A DNA stretch of 8,191 bases, taken from contig JALWJV010000319.1 of assembly GCA_026996955.1 (NCBI GenBank), forward strand, positions 1 to 8,191, in the 5' to 3' direction. The DNA is from Deltaproteobacteria bacterium (lineage in GTDB: Bacteria; Desulfobacterota; Dissulfuribacteria; Dissulfuribacterales; QOAL01). Under the pieces are notes generated by a model, which saw nothing but the letters and a program-made list of their open reading frames with translations, searched no databases and was not told the DNA's origin. Of the stretch, positions 1 through 4,325 are shown one piece after another (positions within the stretch are counted from its first letter, which is position 1; each line of letters starts with the position of its first letter). The position numbers and the translations under genes were made by a program.

Positions 1-1
1 C

Positions 2-70
2 AGGGAAGGAACAACTTCCTTGGCGATGTTCTTTGAGTTCCTGGCGTCCTTGAGCGAAGCGGGCAGTTAA
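2..70 (+). CDS. possible 3' end of an unknown upstream gene (partial)
   Basis: An open frame runs in from the left window edge and ends at a TAA at 68-70. It gives 22 residues ending in FFEFLASLSEAGS. The peptide is hydrophobic to amphipathic and could be the C-terminal helix of a protein, but it is too short to assign to a family. The other plus-strand frames stop earlier in this stretch. If it is real, the gene ends about 120 bp before the NifX-domain gene and runs in the same direction. It may equally be chance open sequence. Confidence 0.25.
   Translation, partial: REGTTSLAMFFEFLASLSEAGS
6..21. repeat. short perfect inverted repeat
   Basis: AAGGAA (6-11) and TTCCTT (16-21) form a 6-bp stem around a 4-nt CAAC loop. 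No T-run follows on either strand, so it is not a convincing terminator. It lies inside the possible upstream reading frame and may be chance. Confidence 0.2.
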
Positions 71-114
71 AAACTGATGGTCAAGTGGCAACATGCGCAG
101 AAGAAAGTGTGTTT

Positions 115-127
115 TCACCACTGGTGA
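115..127. promoter_or_regulatory. 13-bp palindrome, candidate operator
   Basis: TCACCA (115-120) and TGGTGA (122-127) are perfect inverted arms around a single C. The site lies 62 bp upstream of the first ATG of the five-gene operon, in the gap where its promoter should be. Short-spaced symmetric arms fit a dimeric repressor or activator site. The regulator is unknown, and I see no second copy in this window. The Desulfovibrio orp operons depend on sigma-54, but no clean -24/-12 element was found here. Confidence 0.3.
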
Positions 128-189
128 GTGAATTATCAGTGAGATTCTAAATAGTCATAAAACTGAACATCACAAGAGGGGTTTAAGTT

Positions 190-702
190 ATGAAGGTTGC
201 AATAAGTGCTCAGGGAAAAGATAGCAGTTCAGCAGTTGATCCCCGTTTCGGAAGGGCACCGTGGTTCGTTATAATGGATTCGGACAGTGGTGAGATAGTG
301 GAGGTAATTGATAACCAGGCTGCTCAGGATGCAGCACACGGGGCAGGTATTAACGCCGCAACCCGTGTGGCAGAGGCAGGGGTTCAGGCTGTACTTACCG
401 GAAGGGTTGGCCCTAAGGCATTTACTGTGCTGGATGCTGCAGGAATAAAGGTTGTATCAGATGTCCAGGGCAGTGTGCAGCAGGCGCTGGAGGCATTTAG
501 AAAGGGTAATGCCACCTTTGACTCCGGCCCAACATCAGACGGACATTCAAGCGGCCCGGGGGCTGTTTCCTATGAACTTTCTGCAGGTGCTGGTGCAGGA
601 GTCGGAGGAGGCCGCGGAAAATGTGGCGGAAAGGGCCGTGGAGGCGGCGGAGGCAGAGGCCGTGGAGGATGTGGTTGCCGCGGAGGTAGACAGAATTCAT
701 GA
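190..702 (+). CDS. NifX/ORP-type (dinitrogenase iron-molybdenum cofactor domain) protein with Gly/Arg/Cys-rich tail
   Basis: This 170-residue protein begins with a NifX/NifB-like domain (about residues 1-110). It opens MKVAIS and carries the DPRFGRAPWF motif at 17-26, typical of MTH1175-like and orange-protein relatives. Family members bind or carry metal clusters; the Desulfovibrio gigas orange protein holds a Mo-Cu-S cluster. After about residue 130 the chain becomes almost pure Gly/Arg/Ala with Cys at 145, 161 and 163, ending CGCRGGRQNS. That tail is not part of the usual domain and could be an extra metal or nucleic-acid contact. The ATG has AGAGGGG at 175-181 and an 8-nt spacer. The stop overlaps the next ATG (ATGA), so translation is probably coupled to the MinD-type ATPase. 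No nif genes are visible, so a role in nitrogenase cofactor synthesis is unlikely. Family assignment is firm; the exact role is inferred. Confidence 0.9.
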   Translation: MKVAISAQGKDSSSAVDPRFGRAPWFVIMDSDSGEIVEVIDNQAAQDAAHGAGINAATRVAEAGVQAVLTGRVGPKAFTVLDAAGIKVVSDVQGSVQQALEAFRKGNATFDSGPTSDGHSSGPGAVSYELSAGAGAGVGGGRGKCGGKGRGGGGGRGRGGCGCRGGRQNS

Positions 703-1556
703 AGATAGCTATTGCAAGCGGCAAGGGGGGCACAGGCAAGACCACTGTTGCCGTAAGCCTTGCCCTGGTATCTGCACAGAAGTCCGGTAAGGCATTTTAT
801 CTTGACTGTGATGTGGAGGAGCCAAACGGGCATATTTTTCTGAAGCCCGAAATTGAAAACACCCGTGAGTTTACCCTTGAGGTTCCCCGCGTAAACGAAG
901 AACTTTGCACCTACTGCGGAAAATGCCGGGGAATATGCAGGTATAACGCCATCACAGTGCTTGGAAAGACCGTGATGTCATTTCCAGACCTGTGCCACTC
1001 ATGTGGCGGATGTTTTCTGGTGTGTCCTGAAAAGGCAGTGGAATCTGCCTGGCGTACAGTGGGTGTTGTTGAAAGGGGAAGCGCAGGTAACGGCAGTATC
1101 AGATTTGTCCACGGAAGGCTTCGTATTGGTGAAGCAATGGCCCCGCCGCTGATATCTGCAGTCAAGGAAGAGGCAGAGAAAATGGCTGAGGACCAACAGC
1201 AGATGGTCATACTTGACGCCCCTCCAGGTACATCTTGCCCGGTTATAGAGACGGTCCGTGATGCCGACTATACTGTTCTTGTTACTGAACCCACCCCATT
1301 CGGCCTGAATGACCTGCAGCTTGCAGTGGGCATGCTCAGGAAGCTTGAGCGTCCCTTCGGGGTGATCATTAACAGGGCAGGGCTTGGTTTCAGGGAGCTG
1401 AACAGGTGGTGCAGCCAGGAGGCAATTGACATACTCATGGAGATACCCTTTGACAGGAAGATTGCCCAGGGCTATGCCTCAGGCATGCCGCTGATTGATA
1501 TAATGCCAGGGATCACCAGCGACTTTTCTGCAATTCTTGATGCAGCAGGGGGATAA
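699..1556 (+). CDS. MinD/ParA-superfamily ATPase with inserted 2[4Fe-4S] ferredoxin domain (first copy)
   Basis: This 285-residue cytoplasmic P-loop ATPase starts almost at its deviant Walker A, SGKGGTGKTT (residues 7-16, signature Lys9). A bacterial-type ferredoxin insert follows at about 68-112, with Cys 70/73/76/80 and Cys 99/102/105/109, enough for two [4Fe-4S] clusters. The switch II/Walker B segment is LDAPPGTSCPV (172-182, Asp173). Family members are annotated as P-loop ATPases with an inserted ferredoxin domain, and paired copies occur in Desulfovibrio orp operons (DVU2103/DVU2104), where they belong to the ORP complex. A role in ATP-driven cluster delivery or electron transfer to the NifX/ORP proteins is inference. 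GGAGG lies at 682-686, and the ATG overlaps the upstream stop by 4 nt. The first cluster motif lacks the usual Pro after its fourth Cys (Arg81); the second has it (Pro110). Confidence 0.93.
   Translation: MKIAIASGKGGTGKTTVAVSLALVSAQKSGKAFYLDCDVEEPNGHIFLKPEIENTREFTLEVPRVNEELCTYCGKCRGICRYNAITVLGKTVMSFPDLCHSCGGCFLVCPEKAVESAWRTVGVVERGSAGNGSIRFVHGRLRIGEAMAPPLISAVKEEAEKMAEDQQQMVILDAPPGTSCPVIETVRDADYTVLVTEPTPFGLNDLQLAVGMLRKLERPFGVIINRAGLGFRELNRWCSQEAIDILMEIPFDRKIAQGYASGMPLIDIMPGITSDFSAILDAAGG
1547..1552 (+). promoter_or_regulatory. ribosome binding site deciding the start of the second MinD-type ATPase
   Basis: AGGGGG lies five bases before the ATG at 1558 and inside the last codons of the preceding gene. 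The earlier in-frame TTG at 1537 and ATG at 1540 have no such motif upstream. This favours the 1558 start, which also puts the Walker A at the usual distance from the N terminus. Confidence 0.6.
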
Positions 1557-1557
1557 A

Positions 1558-2421
1558 ATGAAGGAGCTACTTATTCTCAGCGGAAAGGGCGGCACGGGCA
1601 AGACCTCGGTTGCAGGGGCAATAGCGGCACTTGCAGATGACAAGGTGCTTGCAGACTGCGATGTTGACGCAGCAGACCTTCACCTTCTCCTTGCCCCTGA
1701 GATCAGGGAAGAGCATGAGTTTGTCTCAGGTGTTAAGGCAAGGGTGGAGAGCTCCATTTGCACCGGTTGCGGCACCTGCGCTGAAATCTGCAGGTTTGAT
1801 GCTGTCTCAGTTGATGAAATATCAGCAATAGATCCCATGCGCTGTGAGGGTTGCGGGGTGTGTGCGTGGTTCTGCCCTGAAAAGGCCATTGTCCTTGAGG
1901 ATAACAGGTGCGGCAGGTGGTTTCTGTCAGACACTGAGTATGGTCCACTTGTCCATGCGCGTCTTGATATTGGTGAGGAAAATTCCGGCAAACTGGTGGC
2001 CCTGGTAAAGCGTGAGGCAAGAAATATTGCTGAACGGCTTGACAAAAACCTCATTGTAGTGGATGGTCCTCCTGGAATAGGATGCCCGGTTATTGCATCA
2101 ATGTCCGGGGCAAACCTGGTGCTTGCTGTTACAGAGCCAACAGCATCAGGGCTTCACGATCTGGAACGTGTTGCTGATCTTGCTGCACATTTCAAGGTGC
2201 CGGCCTGTGTGTGCATAAACAAGTGGGACCTTAACAGCAGCATGGCAGAGAAGATAAAGGATGCATGCAGCAGCAGAAATATTGAGCTTGCAGGCATGAT
2301 CCCCTTTGATGAACAGATGGTGGAGAGTGTTGTTCAGGGAGTGCCTGCTGTAAAAGCAGGTAACAGCCCTGCGGTTAATGCCCTTGAACAGATGTGGGAA
2401 AAGGTCAGGGAACTTATGTAA
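1558..2421 (+). CDS. MinD/ParA-superfamily ATPase with inserted 2[4Fe-4S] ferredoxin domain (second copy)
   Basis: This 287-residue protein is a divergent paralogue of the gene before it. It has the deviant Walker A SGKGGTGKTS (residues 8-17), ferredoxin Cys at 68/71/74/78 and 96/99/102/106, and the switch segment VVDGPPGIGCP (167-177, Asp169). Both cluster motifs are intact, so two [4Fe-4S] clusters are expected. The chosen ATG is 1 nt after the stop of the upstream gene and gives MKELLILSGKGG, which matches the start of its neighbour. The frame stays open back to a TTG at 1537 without a ribosome site. The tandem pair with conserved differences suggests the two ATPases form a heterodimer or divide the work, as proposed for the paired proteins of the ORP complex. 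No membrane-targeting helix of true MinD is evident at the C terminus, so a direct division-site role is not shown by the sequence. Confidence 0.92.
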   Translation: MKELLILSGKGGTGKTSVAGAIAALADDKVLADCDVDAADLHLLLAPEIREEHEFVSGVKARVESSICTGCGTCAEICRFDAVSVDEISAIDPMRCEGCGVCAWFCPEKAIVLEDNRCGRWFLSDTEYGPLVHARLDIGEENSGKLVALVKREARNIAERLDKNLIVVDGPPGIGCPVIASMSGANLVLAVTEPTASGLHDLERVADLAAHFKVPACVCINKWDLNSSMAEKIKDACSSRNIELAGMIPFDEQMVESVVQGVPAVKAGNSPAVNALEQMWEKVRELM

Positions 2422-2422
2422 A

Positions 2423-2443
2423 AAAGCTCAAAGCTGAAAGCTC
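2423..2443. repeat. three tandem 7-bp repeats (AAAGCTS)
   Basis: AAAGCTC, AAAGCTG and AAAGCTC follow one another without a gap directly after the stop of the second MinD-type gene. They sit at the start of the only sizeable gap (63 nt) in the operon. AGCT cores could pair weakly with each other, but no strong stem or T-run forms. This could be replication slippage or a minor RNA feature. Confidence 0.45.
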
Positions 2444-2470
2444 CTGACCAATAAATTTTTATAAATATCC

Positions 2471-2475
2471 GGAGG
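2471..2475 (+). promoter_or_regulatory. ribosome binding site supporting a TTG start
   Basis: A consensus GGAGG lies nine bases before the TTG at 2485. An in-frame TAA at 2452-2454 and the absence of ATG or GTG between them leave TTG 2485 as the only sensible start for the Mrp-type gene. Confidence 0.7.
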
Positions 2476-2484
2476 AAGAGAATT

Positions 2485-3384
2485 TTGGTTGCAGATAACA
2501 ATGGAAACCCGGTAGCTGGTAACCCTGTTCTGGATGAGCAGGAGAAGAAGATCAAGAAACAGCTTGATCAGATCGAGTTCAAGATAATGGTAATGAGCGG
2601 CAAGGGCGGTGTTGGAAAGAGCACTGTGGCGATCAATCTGTCCATAGGCCTGTCGCTCCAGAATTTTTACGTCGGCCTGCTTGATGTGGATCTTCATGGC
2701 CCCAATGTTCCCAAGATGCTGGGCGTTGAGCGTGGGGAGCTTCAGAAGAGGCCGGATGGCACTGTAGGGCCAGTATATTATTCTCCAAACCTCAAGTTCA
2801 TGTCTGTGGAGCCTCTGCTTCCGGACAAGGACTCTGCTGTAATGTGGCGCGGGCCTCTGAAGATGTCTGCCATACGCCAATTCATTTATGACATTGAGTG
2901 GGGCGACCTTGATTACCTTGTTATTGATGCGCCTCCGGGGACTGGTGATGAGCAGATGACAGTTGCCCAGATGATCCCGGACGCCTTTGCAGTTGTGGTA
3001 ACCACACCCCAGGAGGTATCACTTCTGGACGTAAAGAAATCACTTAACTTCTGCAAGCAGGTTGGCATGCCTGTGATCGGCATTGTTGAGAACATGAGCG
3101 GAATGATCTGCCCCCACTGCGGAAAGGCAATAGATGTCTTCAAGCGGGGCGGCGGTCAGAAGCTCGCCGAGGAGACAGGAATTCCCTTCCTTGGACGTAT
3201 TCCTGTTGATCCCAGGATTGTTACCACAGGTGATGCCGGAAAGCCTGTCATGGCAATGTATCCCAACAGCCTTACGGCCCAGGCTTTTGAGCAGTTGTGC
3301 AGTAACGTGATCAACTCAACCCAGATGTTTGCTGCAAAACGCAAGGAAGAGGCAGCCGCCAAGGAAAAGGAGGAAAGCAAGTGA
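2485..3384 (+). CDS. Mrp/Nbp35-family iron-sulfur carrier ATPase
   Basis: This 299-residue protein is an Mrp/ApbC/Nbp35-type P-loop ATPase that transiently holds a [4Fe-4S] cluster between subunits and passes it to apo-proteins. Visible motifs are Walker A MSGKGGVGKST (37-47), LLDVDLHGPNVPKMLG (65-80), VIDAPPGTGDEQ (146-157) and the cluster-binding CPHC (Cys209 and Cys212) after the VENMSGM stretch. It has no N-terminal MIP18/DUF59 domain and no N-terminal Cys cluster. Its end is a charged Lys/Glu/Ala tail. Translation starts at TTG with a strong GGAGG. The TGA overlaps the ATG of the next NifX-domain gene by one base (TGATG). In Desulfovibrio the same two domains form one polypeptide, MrpORP, so here the carrier and its ORP partner look split but coupled. 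Family confidence is very high; client proteins are unknown. Confidence 0.95.
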   Translation: MVADNNGNPVAGNPVLDEQEKKIKKQLDQIEFKIMVMSGKGGVGKSTVAINLSIGLSLQNFYVGLLDVDLHGPNVPKMLGVERGELQKRPDGTVGPVYYSPNLKFMSVEPLLPDKDSAVMWRGPLKMSAIRQFIYDIEWGDLDYLVIDAPPGTGDEQMTVAQMIPDAFAVVVTTPQEVSLLDVKKSLNFCKQVGMPVIGIVENMSGMICPHCGKAIDVFKRGGGQKLAEETGIPFLGRIPVDPRIVTTGDAGKPVMAMYPNSLTAQAFEQLCSNVINSTQMFAAKRKEEAAAKEKEESK

Positions 3385-3770
3385 TGAAGATAGCAATACC
3401 TGTTGAAAATGGTAAATTATGTTCCCATTTCGGGCATGCTCCCCAGTTTGCCTTTGTAAATGTTGAAGATGGCAAGGTGGCTTCAACCTCACTTGAGACC
3501 CCGCCTCCCCATGAGCCAGGCGTGCTCCCCCGGTGGCTCAATGATAATGGAGTGACCCATCTGCTGTGCGGCGGTATTGGAGGCGGAGCCGTAAATATCC
3601 TTCAGGACGCTGGCATAAAGGTAATTGCAGGCCTTCAGCCTGTTGATCCTGCAGAGCTTGTTGAGGCATTTCTTGCCGGAAAGGTCCAGGGTGTTACAGG
3701 AGCAACCTGCGGCGGCCACGGTGAGGGCCATGGTCACGGTCATGGTTGTGGCGGTACCTGCGGCCACTGA
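3384..3770 (+). CDS. NifX/ORP-type protein with His/Cys-rich metal-binding tail
   Basis: This 128-residue protein holds a dinitrogenase iron-molybdenum cofactor (NifX/NifB-like) domain over residues 1-105, with the signature LCSHFGHAPQF at 12-22 and ILQDAGIKVIAG at 72-83. The last 20 residues alternate Gly with His and Cys (Cys 109, 122, 126; His 112, 116, 118, 120, 128), a clear metal-binding tail. The domain matches the ORP half of Desulfovibrio MrpORP. It follows the Mrp gene by a TGATG overlap and probably receives clusters from, or delivers metal to, that ATPase; this is inferred from context. I chose the ATG at 3384, with AGGAGG at 3368-3373 and a 10-nt spacer. A GTG one codon earlier (3381) has a 7-nt spacer and would add one Met. 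Confidence 0.9.
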   Translation: MKIAIPVENGKLCSHFGHAPQFAFVNVEDGKVASTSLETPPPHEPGVLPRWLNDNGVTHLLCGGIGGGAVNILQDAGIKVIAGLQPVDPAELVEAFLAGKVQGVTGATCGGHGEGHGHGHGCGGTCGH

Positions 3771-3801
3771 TATCCTGTTTATAGGCCTTGGTCAAGAAAG
3801 A

Positions 3802-3806
3802 TACCA
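3802..3806 (+). repeat. left target-site duplication TACCA
   Basis: TACCA here matches TACCA at 4015-4019, immediately outside the two ends of the 208-bp inverted-repeat element. A 5-bp direct repeat in exactly this position is the mark left by a transposition event. Confidence 0.6.
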
Positions 3807-3822
3807 CCTGAATTGAGCGTTT
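3807..3822 (+). repeat. left terminal inverted repeat of the MITE-like element
   Basis: These 16 bp pair with 3999-4014 with two mismatches (the 5th and 14th positions). The conserved core ATTGAGCG is perfect. Confidence 0.65.
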
Positions 3823-3895
3823 CAAAAGTTTGAAAAAATGATTTTTTGCGATATTAAAAGGAGTTACATCTATCATGCTGTTCAACTTTTGAAAC
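3819..3895. repeat. internal inverted repeat near the left end
   Basis: GTTTCAAAAGTT (3819-3830) is exactly complementary to AACTTTTGAAAC (3884-3895). Pairing continues for three more bases (GAA with TTC) after a one-base bulge at 3831. The 46-nt interior contains an A-run/T-run pair and a ribosome-site-like AAGGAG. The arm starts inside the terminal repeat, so the left end of the element is effectively duplicated in inverted form at 3881-3895. Confidence 0.65.
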
Positions 3896-3932
3896 CCTTC
3901 GGGATTGCCGTATTCACTGCATCTCCTTTGTC

Positions 3933-3973
3933 AGAGGAATTTCCATATAGCTGACTATTATGGAAATTCCTCT
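3933..3973. terminator. perfect 15-bp hairpin inside the element
   Basis: AGAGGAATTTCCATA (3933-3947) pairs without mismatch with 3959-3973 around an 11-nt loop. Only a short T-run (TCTTTC) follows on the plus strand, so termination would be weak to moderate. It may be the former transposase terminator kept in a deleted element. Either way it would now lie between the ORP cluster and the FmdB gene and could reduce read-through. Confidence 0.5.
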
Positions 3974-3998
3974 TTCGCGGATCTGCAGCAAATCCGAC

Positions 3999-4014
3999 AA
4001 TCGCTCAATCCAGG
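3999..4014 (-). repeat. right terminal inverted repeat of the MITE-like element
   Basis: Its complement reads CCTGGATTGAGCGATT and matches the left end at 14 of 16 positions. Confidence 0.65.
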
Positions 4015-4019
4015 TACCA
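4015..4019 (+). repeat. right target-site duplication TACCA
   Basis: This is the second copy of the 5-bp direct repeat flanking the element. It stops five bases before the GAGGTGA ribosome site of the FmdB gene, so the insertion spared translation signals. Confidence 0.6.
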
Positions 4020-4036
4020 TTTTGAGGTGACAAGAT

Positions 4037-4291
4037 ATGCCCATCTATGAGTACAGATGCAGAGAGTGCGGCAAGGTAAACGAGGTGCTGGTTTTCAGTT
4101 CCACCCTTGATTCCGTTACCTGTCCTGACTGCGGTTCTGCAGACATGGTAAAGCTTATGTCTGCCACCTCTTCAATTACAGGTCAGCAGACACATAACCT
4201 TCCAGGGCCTGGAGATACTGGCTGCTGCGGCTCAAGGCCGGGTGAGGCACAGGGGTGCGCAGGGCCGGGTTCCTGCTGCGGAAGGGCCTGA
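4037..4291 (+). CDS. FmdB-family zinc ribbon protein
   Basis: This 84-residue protein starts with the FmdB/CxxC_CxxC_SSSS fold: MPIYEYRCRECG gives Cys8 and Cys11, and TCPDCG gives Cys29 and Cys32, a four-Cys zinc ribbon. The family name comes from a putative regulator of formamidase or formylmethanofuran dehydrogenase genes, and most members have no tested function. After residue 50 the chain is a low-complexity Gly/Pro/Cys tail with a CC pair at 63-64, Cys74 and a second CC pair at 80-81, which could bind metal or a cluster. GAGGTGA lies six bases before the ATG. The gene ends eight bases before a strong hairpin terminator. If the upstream element were removed, it would lie about 50 bp behind the ORP cluster, so it may once have been part of that operon. 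Confidence 0.88.
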   Translation: MPIYEYRCRECGKVNEVLVFSSTLDSVTCPDCGSADMVKLMSATSSITGQQTHNLPGPGDTGCCGSRPGEAQGCAGPGSCCGRA

Positions 4292-4298
4292 TTAAATC

Positions 4299-4325
4299 AA
4301 GGGCGGTTTAACCCGCCCTTTTCTT
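4299..4325 (+). terminator. Rho-independent terminator after the FmdB gene
   Basis: AAGGGCGG (4299-4306) pairs with CCGCCCTT (4313-4320) around a 6-nt loop, and TTTTCTT follows. The GC-rich 8-bp stem and U-tract are typical. The next gene's ATG starts at 4326, directly behind the U-tract. Confidence 0.85.

Larger units (their letters stand above)
3807..4014. mobile_element. MITE-like element or internally deleted insertion sequence (208 bp)
   Basis: The element begins CCTGAATTGAGCGTTT (3807-3822). It ends with a sequence (3999-4014) whose complement reads CCTGGATTGAGCGATT, so the terminal inverted repeats match at 14 of 16 positions. Identical 5-bp TACCA repeats flank it. Inside are a 12-bp inverted repeat close to the left end (3819-3830 with 3884-3895) and a perfect 15-bp stem (3933-3947 with 3959-3973). 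There is no transposase, so it would need one in trans. AAGGAG at 3858-3863, 10 nt before an ATG at 3874 that is followed by a stop after five codons, could be the remnant of a transposase start. The stem near the right end could be the old transposase terminator. It lies between the ORP cluster and the FmdB gene, 17 bp (including the duplication) before the latter's ATG with its ribosome site intact. The IS family is not identified; a 5-bp duplication and C-initial ends would be compatible with IS1634-like elements, which is a guess. Confidence 0.7.

Noticed and set aside
1..189. A sigma-54 -24/-12 promoter for the first operon
   Set aside because: I checked every GG followed by ten bases. 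None is followed by GC; the nearest, TTGGC at 21-25 with TTTGA downstream, lacks the -12 GC.
452..790. 112-residue ORF rich in Ala/Glu overlapping the end of the first NifX gene
   Set aside because: It is the alternate frame of the Gly/Arg-rich low-complexity tail and runs into the MinD-type gene. It has no ribosome site and no family features.
1537..1557. Upstream TTG/ATG start for the second MinD-type ATPase
   Set aside because: It would add MMQQGDK without a ribosome site. The ATG at 1558 has AGGGGG and gives the usual N terminus.
190..3770. Nitrogen-fixation gene cluster, because of NifX-like domains
   Set aside because: No nifHDK, nifE/N or nifB gene is present. The combination with Mrp and ferredoxin-MinD ATPases fits the ORP type instead.
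3830..3857. TTGAAA and TATTAA as a promoter inside the MITE-like element
   Set aside because: Spacing is 16 bp, but transcription would start after the AAGGAG at 3858-3863, so it cannot serve the adjacent short ORF. The A/T-rich stretch makes chance matches likely.
3694..3885. 63-residue minus-strand ORF across the His-rich tail and the element
   Set aside because: It is the shadow of the His/Gly codons and of A/T-rich element sequence, with no ribosome site or domain.
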